From Flagellimonas allohymeniacidonis (GTDB lineage: Bacteria; Bacteroidota; Bacteroidia; Flavobacteriales; Flavobacteriaceae): a DNA stretch of 64,000 nt. Below, in pieces: positions 16,401 to 25,158 of the stretch. Position numbers and translations under genes: made by a program. The stretch lies in NCBI RefSeq assembly GCF_004296335.1, contig NZ_SGIU01000001.1, forward strand, positions 845,290 to 909,289, read 5' to 3'. The first letter of the stretch is position 1. The number at the start of each line of letters is the position of its first letter. The notes below the pieces were generated by a model. The model did no database searches. It was not told the origin of the DNA and was given only the letters and a program-made list of their open reading frames with translations.

Positions 16401-18731
16401 TTAGGCATCTAGAAGCTCCAACTTGGCAAATCGAAGAAGAAGTTTCTTCACATCGCCTTTTTCGAACTGGATTTCCGCTTTTTTGTCATTGCCAGTACCC
16501 TCAATTTTCAAGACTTTGCCCCTTCCAAACCGGGTATGGTTCACCAAGGACCCCTCGGCTAAATTGGGATTAATAACATTGGTGTTTTCAGCTGGGGAAG
16601 AAATTTGTGGTTTTAGTTTTCGAAGCTTTCTAAGTTGATTTTCATTCGGCCGATGAAAACTGGGAGGTGTCCCTTTAACGGGCTTCATTTGTCTTAATTT
16701 GCTTTTGTCCACCTCGCCAAAAATATCCGCATCAATCAAGGACTTATATCGATATCCATCGTTGACTGGAATAAGATTTTCTAGATATTTCTCATCGATT
16801 TCTTCCAAAAAACGGCTTGGCTCGGCATCAATGAGCTTTCCCCAACGATAGCGGTTTTGGGTATAGGTGAGATAAGCTTGCTTTTCAGCCCGTGTAAGTG
16901 CTACATAAAAAAGGCGCCTTTCTTCCTCTAGTTCGCTTCTGGTGTTCATGCTCATGGCTGATGGGAACAAGTCCTCCTCCATCCCCACAATGTATACATA
17001 AGGGAATTCCAACCCCTTTGCCAAGTGTATGGTCATTAAAGCCACACGGTCATCATCACCAGTGTCCTTGTCCATATCGGTGGCAAGGGCTACATCTTCC
17101 AAGAATTCGGTCAGGCTACCTGTGGCATCCGCCAACTCTTTTTGGCCCTCCACAAAATCCTTTATTCCATTGAGCAATTCCTCAATGTTTTCCATTCGGG
17201 CGATTCCCTCCGGCGTACCATCCTTCTTAAATTCCAATAAAAGTCCGGTCTTCTTTGCCACATGTTCTGCCAAAGCAAAGGCATCCGCACCCTCATTCAT
17301 AATTTGGAAGCTCTTGATCATGGTCACAAAGTCCTCAAGTTTTCTCTGGGTACCAGAATTTATTTTCAATTGTAATTTGTCCAAGTTTTCCATGACCTCA
17401 AATATGGAACGGCCAAAGTGATTGGCAGCCACCACTAGTTTATCTATGGTTGTTTGACCTATTCCACGTGTTGGGAAATTGATAACACGCTTTAAGGCTT
17501 CCTCATCCTTAGGGTTGACCACCAGTCGTAAATAGGCCAACACATCTTTGATTTCCTTTCTCTGATAGAATGAAAGACCCCCATAGATTCTATAGGGAAT
17601 ATCGCGTTTCCTCAAAGCATCTTCAATGGCTCTCGACTGCGAATTAGTTCGATACAATACTGCAAATTCACCATTTTGCAACTGCTGTTGCATTTTATTC
17701 TCAAAAATTGAAGAAGCCACATAACGACCCTCCTCAGCATCAGTAACACTGCGGTGCACCTTTATTTTAGGACCTTCCTCGTTGGAAGTCCACACCACCT
17801 TTTCTAGTTGGTTTTTGTTTTTCTCAATAATCGAGTTGGCGGCGTTGACAATATTTTTGGTGGAACGATAGTTTTGTTCCAAACGGTACACGGCCACATC
17901 GTCATAATCCCGTTGAAAATTCAAAATATTGCTGATGTTCGCCCCTCGGAAAGAATAAATACTTTGCGCATCATCGCCCACTACACAAATATTCTGATAA
18001 CGGTCTGATAGCGCTTTTACAATTAAGTATTGAGAGTGATTGGTATCTTGATACTCATCCACCAAAATGTATTTGAAACGTTCTTGATATTTCATCAACA
18101 CCTCTGGGAATCTGGTGAGCAACTCATTGGTTTTTAAGAGGAGGTCGTCAAAATCCATGGCCCCGGCCTTGAAACAACGATCTACGTAGTTTTGATAAAT
18201 TTCCCCTAGACGTGGGCGTTTGGCCATAGCGTCGGCCTCTACCAATTCGGGATTTTGAAAATAGGCCTTTACGGTAATAAGACTGTTTTTATAGGAGGAA
18301 ATTCGATTTTGAATCTGTTTGTACTTGTAAATGTCCTTGTCGAGCCCCATTTCTTTTATGAGAGAGGCTATCAAACGTTGGGAATCTTGGGTATCGTAAA
18401 TAGTGAAATTGCTAGGATACCCCATTTTGTCACCCTCATATCGTAACAATCTGGCAAAAACGGAATGGAAAGTCCCCATCCAGAGATTTTTGGTTTCAGA
18501 ATTCCCGGCAATGGCGGCAATCCGTTTTTTCATCTCCCGAGCGGCCTTATTGGTAAAGGTCAAGGCCAAAATATTGAACGAGTCCACCCCCTGCTCCATC
18601 AAGTGGGCTATACGGTAGGTCAAAACCCTAGTTTTTCCCGAACCCGCACCAGCAATAACCATTAAAGGGCCTTCTTTGTGAAGTACAGGAGCGCGTTGCG
18701 CTTCATTCAAATCATCCAAAAACGTACTCAA
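16401..18731 (-). CDS. uvrD: UvrD/PcrA-type ATP-dependent DNA helicase
   Basis: 3'-5' superfamily 1A helicase for excision and mismatch repair and removal of RecA. At 776 aa it is a full-length UvrD/PcrA. Motifs: Q-motif LNEAQRAPVLHKEG, Walker A AGAGSGKTRVLTYRIA, LTFTNKAAREMKKRI, DEYQDTNHSQY, GDDAQSIYSFRGA, LEQNYRSTKNIV, IHLAKGLEFPYVYIVGMEEDLFP and YVALTRAEKQAYLTY, with a C-terminal Tudor-like domain ending near KLLLRFAKLELLDA. The start is TTG at 18731; it puts FLDDLNEAQR at the family's N-terminus, with an AGAAGG stretch just upstream. With uvrA at the window start this gives two excision-repair genes, but not in one operon. Confidence 0.95.
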   Translation of the reverse strand: MSTFLDDLNEAQRAPVLHKEGPLMVIAGAGSGKTRVLTYRIAHLMEQGVDSFNILALTFTNKAAREMKKRIAAIAGNSETKNLWMGTFHSVFARLLRYEGDKMGYPSNFTIYDTQDSQRLIASLIKEMGLDKDIYKYKQIQNRISSYKNSLITVKAYFQNPELVEADAMAKRPRLGEIYQNYVDRCFKAGAMDFDDLLLKTNELLTRFPEVLMKYQERFKYILVDEYQDTNHSQYLIVKALSDRYQNICVVGDDAQSIYSFRGANISNILNFQRDYDDVAVYRLEQNYRSTKNIVNAANSIIEKNKNQLEKVVWTSNEEGPKIKVHRSVTDAEEGRYVASSIFENKMQQQLQNGEFAVLYRTNSQSRAIEDALRKRDIPYRIYGGLSFYQRKEIKDVLAYLRLVVNPKDEEALKRVINFPTRGIGQTTIDKLVVAANHFGRSIFEVMENLDKLQLKINSGTQRKLEDFVTMIKSFQIMNEGADAFALAEHVAKKTGLLLEFKKDGTPEGIARMENIEELLNGIKDFVEGQKELADATGSLTEFLEDVALATDMDKDTGDDDRVALMTIHLAKGLEFPYVYIVGMEEDLFPSAMSMNTRSELEEERRLFYVALTRAEKQAYLTYTQNRYRWGKLIDAEPSRFLEEIDEKYLENLIPVNDGYRYKSLIDADIFGEVDKSKLRQMKPVKGTPPSFHRPNENQLRKLRKLKPQISSPAENTNVINPNLAEGSLVNHTRFGRGKVLKIEGTGNDKKAEIQFEKGDVKKLLLRFAKLELLDA

Positions 18732-18864
18732 TACCTTCTTATTAGTAAAGTGACTGTGAAATTAGACAATATAGGTTTTATCCTAAAATCATCCTGTTAA
18801 TAGTTATAAACACGCGGAGGTTCTATCGAATTTGAATATATTTAGAACTTCAATTTGACTATCA

Positions 18865-19401
18865 ATGAAACTTTTTTCCATCGCCATGATGTCCATGGTA
18901 ATGATCTTTTCAACTTTTGGACAAGAAAAAAAATCGGGGCCCGTGGTTCCAAATTTTGGTAAGGTTTGGGAAATAGACCAGCCCGATTTTGAGACGGATA
19001 CCACAAAGGAATACAAGGCTGTTTTTGATATCATGCGAAGCCCGGAGTCCCATGAGGAAATCAATAGCAGTATTGAGACTGCAGCGCGTTTTCTTAACAT
19101 GCATGCGCAGAGTGGTGTGCCTGTTGATCAGCTGAAGGCCGTACTTGTGGTTCACAACAAGGCATCAAAAGATATTATTCAAAATGAAGCCTATCAAAAA
19201 CGATTTGGGGTTCCCAATCCAAATTTTGAAATGCTACAAGAATTAATGGACGCTGGGGTTGAAGTAATCTTCTGCGGGCAATCTTCCCGTTCCCGTGGAT
19301 TTCCGAAAGAAGAATTGGTTCCTGGAGTACAGCTGTCCCTTTCAGCCATGACAGCACTAATCCAATTACAAAACGATGGCTATCAACTTATTAAATTTTA
19401 A
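18865..19401 (+). CDS. Secreted DsrE/DsrF-like protein
   Basis: A 178-aa protein with a signal peptide (MKLFSIAMMSMVMIFSTFGQ) and a DsrE-like alpha/beta core from about 50 (YKAVFDIMRSPE, LKAVLVVHNKASKDI, LMDAGVEVIFCGQSSRSRGF, LSAMTALIQLQNDGYQLI). One conserved Cys sits in VIFCGQS. DsrE proteins move sulfur or act as small redox carriers, but exported flavobacterial members have no assigned role. It is followed after 8 nt by a secreted amidohydrolase and probably co-transcribed. TCAATTTG (18850-18857) may be its -7 box, 7 nt before the ATG. Confidence 0.82.
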   Translation: MKLFSIAMMSMVMIFSTFGQEKKSGPVVPNFGKVWEIDQPDFETDTTKEYKAVFDIMRSPESHEEINSSIETAARFLNMHAQSGVPVDQLKAVLVVHNKASKDIIQNEAYQKRFGVPNPNFEMLQELMDAGVEVIFCGQSSRSRGFPKEELVPGVQLSLSAMTALIQLQNDGYQLIKF

Positions 19402-19409
19402 AAATAGAT

Positions 19410-20684
19410 ATGAAAGGAATTGTTTTAATTATATGTTTATGCACTGGAGTTTTTGCCATCGCACAAGGCACCAGCCTTGAAAAAGATTTTGCTGCTGTGG
19501 AAAGCAAAGTAATCGAATGGCGAAGGGATATTCACCAAAATCCAGAATTGAGCAATCGAGAATTCAAGACTGCCGAAAAGATAGCCAAGCATTTAAACTC
19601 TTTAGGCATTGAAGTTCAAACCAATGTGGCCAAAACCGGTGTTGTTGGGCTGCTTAAGGGAAATAAAGAGGGGAAGGTTGTTGCCCTAAGGGCAGATATT
19701 GATGCCCTTCCGGTGACCGAACGAAATGATCTACCCTACAAGTCGACCGTCACTTCAGAATTCCTGGGAAAGACAACTGGGGTTATGCATGCGTGTGGAC
19801 ACGATACCCATACTGCAATTTTAATGGGCGTGGCTGAGGTGCTTTCCAAAAACAAGGATAAAATCAAAGGCACCGTTAAATTTATATTTCAACCTGCAGA
19901 GGAAGGTCCACCCCCAGGGGAAGAAGGCGGAGCTCTCTTGATGGTGAAAGAAGGAGTTCTCAGCAATCCGGATGTCGATGCCATTTTCGGACTGCACATT
20001 AATTCCCAAACTCCCGTGGGTATCATAAAATACAAACCTGGGGGCAGTATGGCAGCGGCTCAGCGATTTGTCATCAATGTGAAAGGTAAACAAACCCATG
20101 GGTCGCAACCTTGGGGTGGAGTCGACCCCATATTAATCAGTGCGAAGATTATTGATGGTTTGCAGACTATAATAAGCCGTGAGGCTGAATTGACCAACGA
20201 AGCCGCAGTGATTTCCGTCGGAAAGATTACCAGCGGAGTGCGTTTCAATATTATTCCGGAGAGTGCTGAAATGATTGGCACCATTCGCACTTTGGACTAC
20301 GATATGCAGAAATTGATCAACCGCAGAATGGAAGAAATGGTCCCTGCCATTGCGAAAGCATATGGCGGTGATGCCACCATTGACATACAAACCACGACAT
20401 CCATAACCTTTAACGACCCAGACCTAACCGCACAAATGGTTCCTACTTTGGAAAGCGTAGCGGGGCAAGAAAATGTAGTGATACATAAGGCAATTACAGG
20501 TGCTGAGGATTTCAGTTATTTTCAGGAAAAAGTACCGGGGCTATACTTCTTTTTGGGAGGCATGACCCCAGGAACTACTGAAGCTTACCCACATCACACG
20601 CCAGATTTTAAAATTGATGACAGTGGACTGCAACTCGGTGTAAAGGCCATGACACAATTGGCTCTGGACTATTTGAACATGTAA
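19410..20684 (+). CDS. Secreted M20-family amidohydrolase
   Basis: A 424-aa metallo-amidohydrolase related to hippurate and N-acyl-amino-acid hydrolases. It has a signal peptide MKGIVLIICLCTGVFAIAQG. Di-metal site motifs: VVALRADIDALPV, GVMHACGHDTHTAILMGVA (Cys/His ligands), PAEEGPPPGEEGGA, a dimerisation-domain GKQTHGSQPWGGVDPI, AITGAEDFSYFQEKVPGLYFFLG and the last-ligand region HHTPDFKID. It would remove acyl groups from N-acyl amino acids or peptides in the periplasm. It follows the DsrE-like gene by 8 nt; the functional link is unknown. Confidence 0.92.
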   Translation: MKGIVLIICLCTGVFAIAQGTSLEKDFAAVESKVIEWRRDIHQNPELSNREFKTAEKIAKHLNSLGIEVQTNVAKTGVVGLLKGNKEGKVVALRADIDALPVTERNDLPYKSTVTSEFLGKTTGVMHACGHDTHTAILMGVAEVLSKNKDKIKGTVKFIFQPAEEGPPPGEEGGALLMVKEGVLSNPDVDAIFGLHINSQTPVGIIKYKPGGSMAAAQRFVINVKGKQTHGSQPWGGVDPILISAKIIDGLQTIISREAELTNEAAVISVGKITSGVRFNIIPESAEMIGTIRTLDYDMQKLINRRMEEMVPAIAKAYGGDATIDIQTTTSITFNDPDLTAQMVPTLESVAGQENVVIHKAITGAEDFSYFQEKVPGLYFFLGGMTPGTTEAYPHHTPDFKIDDSGLQLGVKAMTQLALDYLNM

Positions 20685-20739
20685 GGTTTTGAGGTGAATT
20701 AACACGCTATATTATTTGAAAAACCCTAATCTTTGCAGA

Positions 20740-21513
20740 ATGAGAAAACAACTACCTTTCTTAATAATTCTTTTGATATCGTTGACAGCCCATGCTCAAA
20801 AAAAGAGCGAATTGTTTGCTGAAATAGAACAATTGAAGTCAGAAAAACAAGGTTTGGGGCAAGAGCTTGCCGAAGCCAAACGAGAGATTTCATCAAGCAA
20901 AGCCAAAGCTGACGCCTTGGAAGCCGAAAATATAAGCTTGCGTGATGCCAATGCAACCCTCTTAACGAACTTGACAAGTTTTTCAGAGCTTTCGAGAAAG
21001 AATTCGGAAAACGTAAACAAAACTTTGCAGGCGCTTCAGCAAAAGGAGAGGCAACTCAGTGGAATCAATGAAATGATAGCCGCCAACGACTCAACGGCCA
21101 TAGTGCTTTTAACCAAGGTGAAACAGATTTTGGGAGATGGTGCAAATGCAGATTTTTCCGAAGGAGATGTCATTATTTCAGGGAGTTTGAACACCTTGTT
21201 TGGTTCTGACACTTCGGTGGAACTAAGCGAAGCCGGTTTGGCCTGGGTATCAAAAATCGCTGAGGTCCTAAAAGCAAATCCCGAACGAAAACCTGAAGTT
21301 GTTGGCCTAAATATCACGGGAGAATTCGGACTTACCTACGACCAGGCCAATGTTGTGGCCAAGACCTTGACCGACACCCATCAAGTTCCCGCAGAAAAAT
21401 TGAGCGTTTCGGTACAGGATGGAAATTTCAAGGAGGGCATAAGCATAAAACTCAGACCGGATTATGAAGCTTTCTACGGTACGGTAAAGGAGAGTGTGAA
21501 AACCAGCCAATAA
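20740..21513 (+). CDS. Secreted coiled-coil protein with degenerate OmpA-like domain
   Basis: 257 aa from the ATG at 20740, chosen over an upstream TTG because it starts a good signal peptide (MRKQLPFLIILLISLTAHAQ). A coiled coil covers about 25-115. The C-terminal half keeps the pattern of the OmpA lipoprotein at 12898 (TLFGSDTSVELSEAGLAWVSKIAEVLKANPE against LLFRSGSYNIT...VAKVVNNKPD), but the GHTDN and NRR motifs that hold peptidoglycan are gone, and there is no lipobox Cys. It reads as a soluble periplasmic paralogue that has lost the canonical cell-wall site. AATCTTTG lies 4 nt before the ATG. Confidence 0.75.
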   Translation: MRKQLPFLIILLISLTAHAQKKSELFAEIEQLKSEKQGLGQELAEAKREISSSKAKADALEAENISLRDANATLLTNLTSFSELSRKNSENVNKTLQALQQKERQLSGINEMIAANDSTAIVLLTKVKQILGDGANADFSEGDVIISGSLNTLFGSDTSVELSEAGLAWVSKIAEVLKANPERKPEVVGLNITGEFGLTYDQANVVAKTLTDTHQVPAEKLSVSVQDGNFKEGISIKLRPDYEAFYGTVKESVKTSQ

Positions 21514-21595
21514 TTCCATAGGTGCAAACTCCATTTATACTTTTTGAACACTTGGTGCGTTGTACATCTATAAAATCAAAAAAAACCAACTATCC

Positions 21596-22114
21596 ATGAG
21601 TGGAGATGACATCTTTCGATTATTCGCTTACCTTTTACCAGCAGTTGTAACCGGAGCTGTGGCCTTTTACTTTTTCAGACTTCATACTCGAAATGAAGAA
21701 GGTAGAAGACGTTTTCTTTTGCATAAGGACTCCCAGAAAGATACACTCCCCATTCGTCTACAGGCCTATGAGCGGATGGTACTTTTTTTAGAAAGAATTT
21801 CCATCAATAGCTTGGTAGTTCGGGTCGCTCCAAAAGGCAAGGATAAAAACGATTATGAAAATCTCCTCATTAGGCAGATTGAAACGGAGTTTGAACACAA
21901 TCTTTCCCAACAAATCTACATGTCCGACGAGTGTTGGAACATTATCAAGGCTGCAAAGAATGCAACCATTCAAATCATACGTTCCGCCGGCATGAGTGAA
22001 ACCGACTCTCCCGATAAGTTACGTGAGGATATTTTGAACCAAACCATGGAAAAACAATCCCCATCGGCAACTGCACTTTCTTACGTCAAAAAAGAAGTGG
22101 GAGAGCTTTGGTAA
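21596..22114 (+). CDS. Single-pass membrane protein, probably DUF7935-like
   Basis: 172 aa from the ATG at 21596 (a TTG 36 nt upstream also keeps frame). One N-terminal membrane helix (LFAYLLPAVVTGAVAFYFF), then a basic stretch and a cytoplasmic helical domain: LPIRLQAYERMVLFLERISINSLVVRV, LIRQIETEFEHNLSQQIYMSDECWNIIKAAKNATIQII. This layout is recurrent in Bacteroidota proteins of unknown function; the DUF name is from memory. It converges on the patatin gene with 3 nt between stops. Confidence 0.75.
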   Translation: MSGDDIFRLFAYLLPAVVTGAVAFYFFRLHTRNEEGRRRFLLHKDSQKDTLPIRLQAYERMVLFLERISINSLVVRVAPKGKDKNDYENLLIRQIETEFEHNLSQQIYMSDECWNIIKAAKNATIQIIRSAGMSETDSPDKLREDILNQTMEKQSPSATALSYVKKEVGELW

Positions 22115-22117
22115 CAA

Positions 22118-23032
22118 CTACTCTTGATGCTCGGGATCAATGGGACTGGTCTCTTCATTTTTGTTTTTAGCATACAGGTATCCCCTTTTCCACCATAAGG
22201 TCATTCGTTCTTTGTTGAAAATCAAGGAATTGGTTGTTAGAACTGTAGGAGTGTAATAAAAGTTGATAATCGCATCTTTCTGATTGGCCACCAATTTACC
22301 AATTCTGATATTTTGGTTTTCAATACGATCCAACATGAAACCGAAAATGGTGGTGATCAACTCAAAAGGATTACGTACGGGCATTCGGTTCAAGTAATTT
22401 ACCTCCGTATGTAAGACTACGACATCAACTTCCGTGGCGCCTCTTCGCAGGGCCTCCTCGATGGGTACCAAGCTGCCAAGGCCCCCGTCAGCATATTCGC
22501 AACCATTGCGTCTTACCAAACTCATAAAAGGAGTATAATTGGAAGAAATCCAAATCCAATCGCAAAACTCCTCATAAGTGCAATCATTGATGGATTTATA
22601 TTCCACCTGATTCAAGGATAAATTGGAGACCGTGACCACAACATCCATAGAGCTCTGCTTCAGACTTTGGAATTCTTCAACGGTGATGGATTCGCGTATC
22701 AAATACCTCAGGTTTTCACTTTCCCCAAAGGTCTTGCGACCCTTGGCAAAGTTTTTCAAAACATTCCAATGGTTGATGGCAATTACATCGACTCCATGCT
22801 TCTTCCGAATCACGAAGGGGCAATTACTAAAGATGCTATCTTGATTGACCGAGGAATAGATTTCCTTGATCTTATCCAGCTTATTTAAAGCCAAGTGGGA
22901 AATCAACAAGCTGCCTGTGGACGTTCCCACAAAGAGGTCGTAGTTGTGCTTTGCCTCTTGAATCAAAAATTGTGCAACACCTCCAGCGAAGGCTCCTTTG
23001 CTCCCTCCTCCAGAAATTACCAAAGCTCTCAT
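22118..23032 (-). CDS. Patatin-like phospholipase
   Basis: A 304-aa serine lipid acyl hydrolase with a Ser-Asp dyad. The oxyanion loop is GGGSKGAFAGG (residues 8-18), the nucleophile elbow is FVGTSTGSL, and the catalytic Asp is in YADGGLGSLVPIEEALRRGA. There is no signal peptide, so it is probably cytoplasmic or membrane-peripheral. Its ATG overlaps the TGA of the upstream M1 peptidase gene (ATGA, 23029-23032), so translation is probably coupled. Confidence 0.92.
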   Translation of the reverse strand: MRALVISGGGSKGAFAGGVAQFLIQEAKHNYDLFVGTSTGSLLISHLALNKLDKIKEIYSSVNQDSIFSNCPFVIRKKHGVDVIAINHWNVLKNFAKGRKTFGESENLRYLIRESITVEEFQSLKQSSMDVVVTVSNLSLNQVEYKSINDCTYEEFCDWIWISSNYTPFMSLVRRNGCEYADGGLGSLVPIEEALRRGATEVDVVVLHTEVNYLNRMPVRNPFELITTIFGFMLDRIENQNIRIGKLVANQKDAIINFYYTPTVLTTNSLIFNKERMTLWWKRGYLYAKNKNEETSPIDPEHQE

Positions 23033-25116
23033 TTCCCCAAGGTTTTGTCCAAGTATGATTTTTCTTCAGGATTCAATGACTGATATATTCCTTTAAGTCG
23101 CGCATCGCTCTCCTCCCCTTTCAAAAATTCCTTAAGTAATTTTCTAGAGGACTTTTTAAAATACCAAACATGGTGATTGCAAGCATTGATTAAATTCTTT
23201 AGGGTATTATCAGAAAAGGCATTTAAATTTTTAAGGTACTGGAAGGCCAACAATCGGGTTTCAAAGTGATACTTTGGATGGGTATAATTGCTCAATTCCT
23301 GAAAAAATTCTGGTTTTAAGGCATCGGCATAGCCGGGGGTCACCAGTGCCAAAGTGAGCCAAAGTAAACGAACATTTTTATTGGGCATCCCTTCAATATC
23401 CTTGGTTTGGTCCAAATACTCAACTTGATTCTTTGGGAAGTCCGTCCAAAGACGAAATAAGGCTGCTTCCTGGGTGAGGTAGCTCTCATCTGCCAGAAGG
23501 ATCTCAAAGCTTTCTTTTAGTTCTGGAGAAACCCTTTCAACATTCATGGCCAAGGCTTGACGCACTTTTATGCCCTCTGTTTGAAGTATTGAGTCTAACA
23601 AATCAACAGGCAATTGATTGCCAAAATCATACAACAAGCTTGATTTAAGGAAATCCGAATCCCAATCCTTCCATTGGGCAGTCAGCCATTCGAGAGTCGA
23701 GATTTCATCTTCCTCAGCTTTCGCTTGGATTTCAAAATAGGTTTTTAGGGAGCTGTTTTTGGTCCTCAAAAAATCCTTCGCCGTTTCCAATGGGAATGCC
23801 GATTCTTGAAGCCAACTGTTTTCAAAATCCAATAATTTCATTCCCGAAGCTTTCCGGACTTCCCACATAAAGTCGGAAATGGTAACATTTTGATAGGCAA
23901 ATTTATTTAAGTAATTCTCAATGGCCTGTTTGAAGTTTTCGTGCCCAACTTTGTCTCGCAATATGACAAGTGCCCAGGCTCCTTTTTCATAAAAAGTCAA
24001 ACTACCCGCACCTGGATCGGTAAGCGCTTCTCCATTTCCATCCCCAGAAAGATTCGATAGCGAGGTAGCCGTCTCCCATAACCTCCAGTAGAAATAGTCA
24101 TCACCAAATAATTGTTTTTCCGCCAAGTAGGCATAAAACGTAGCAAAACCCTCATGCAACCAATGGTGGTTTCCACTTTGTTCCGTAACCAAATTGCCAA
24201 ACCACTGGTGCGCCATTTCGTGGGCATTGACATTTACATAGTTTTTGTCTTTAAATGCAATGGAATCAATAACAAAGGTGTTCGAGAAAATGGTTGCTCC
24301 CGTATTTTCCATTCCAGCATAAAGAAAATCCTGTACCGGAACCTGTTTATAGTTCTGCCAGGGATAGGGAATACCAATCTCCTTTTCCAGATAGTCAAAG
24401 ATTTCCCGTGTATAACGATAAGTAGGCTCTACCTTAAGACTGTCTTTGGGCTCATAATACAATTCAATCGGTACTCCAGAGGTAGAACTTAACTCCTTCT
24501 TATCAAAACTTCCAATGGCAAAAGCCAAAAGATAGCTGCTCATTGGACTTTGCATATCAAAATGCCAAGTTTTTAACCCGTCTTTCTCGAGTACCTGATT
24601 CAATTTACCATTGGCCAATACTTGATAGTCTTGGTTGAAGGTAATCTTTAAATCAAACTCAATCTTTTCGTTCATATCATCAAAACTGGGAAGCCAGTGA
24701 CTCGTGTATTTCCCCTGTCCTTGCGTCCATATTTGTTTGGAGGCCGTATGGGTGGCATCCCATCCCAGAAAATAAACTGTTTGTTTGGGTGTGCAGTTGT
24801 AAGAAAGCGTAAGACGGTGTTCCTTGGCTTTTCGAAATTTCTTATCGAGGATTAGGTATTTGGGGGTTTTCCCAATTTGCAAAGGTTCCCCATCCAACAA
24901 TACTTTGTTGAAATTCATATTCTTGGCATCCAAAAAAATAGAGTCCACATCCTTGAGTACTTGAAAGTGATACTCCACGGTGCCGACAATTTTTTTGGAT
25001 TCGGCGTCCACAAAAATCGAGATGTCGCCATGGATGAAGTCCACATTATCTTGAATCTGGGAAAACACCAAGTGGCTAGTAAGAAAAACTAAGAAGATTG
25101 GGGATAGCCTCATCAT
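23029..25116 (-). CDS. M1 family zinc aminopeptidase, secreted
   Basis: About 695 aa. The start is at 25116 (tandem ATG ATG), giving the signal peptide MMRLSPIFLVFLTSHLVFSQ; a longer frame would run into recG. It has the substrate motif AGMENTGATIFS (family GAMEN) and a complete zinc site NAHEMAHQWFGN...HEGFATFYAYLAE at about 298-335, then a helical C-terminal region. It would trim N-terminal residues from peptides in the periplasm. This is the active counterpart to the zinc-less M1-like protein at 2488. It is upstream of, and coupled to, the patatin gene, and divergent from recG with 42 nt between. Confidence 0.93.
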   Translation of the reverse strand: MMRLSPIFLVFLTSHLVFSQIQDNVDFIHGDISIFVDAESKKIVGTVEYHFQVLKDVDSIFLDAKNMNFNKVLLDGEPLQIGKTPKYLILDKKFRKAKEHRLTLSYNCTPKQTVYFLGWDATHTASKQIWTQGQGKYTSHWLPSFDDMNEKIEFDLKITFNQDYQVLANGKLNQVLEKDGLKTWHFDMQSPMSSYLLAFAIGSFDKKELSSTSGVPIELYYEPKDSLKVEPTYRYTREIFDYLEKEIGIPYPWQNYKQVPVQDFLYAGMENTGATIFSNTFVIDSIAFKDKNYVNVNAHEMAHQWFGNLVTEQSGNHHWLHEGFATFYAYLAEKQLFGDDYFYWRLWETATSLSNLSGDGNGEALTDPGAGSLTFYEKGAWALVILRDKVGHENFKQAIENYLNKFAYQNVTISDFMWEVRKASGMKLLDFENSWLQESAFPLETAKDFLRTKNSSLKTYFEIQAKAEEDEISTLEWLTAQWKDWDSDFLKSSLLYDFGNQLPVDLLDSILQTEGIKVRQALAMNVERVSPELKESFEILLADESYLTQEAALFRLWTDFPKNQVEYLDQTKDIEGMPNKNVRLLWLTLALVTPGYADALKPEFFQELSNYTHPKYHFETRLLAFQYLKNLNAFSDNTLKNLINACNHHVWYFKKSSRKLLKEFLKGEESDARLKGIYQSLNPEEKSYLDKTLGK

Positions 25117-25146
25117 CGGGTTCTGCAAAAGTCTATCCAAAATACA

Positions 25147-25154
25147 TATTTTAG
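25147..25154 (+). promoter_or_regulatory. Possible -7 box immediately before recG
   Basis: TATTTTAG (one mismatch to TAnnTTTG) ends 4 nt before the ATG at 25159, the same spacing as at 11342, 20740 and 28843. Confidence 0.3.
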
Positions 25155-25158
25155 TTCG

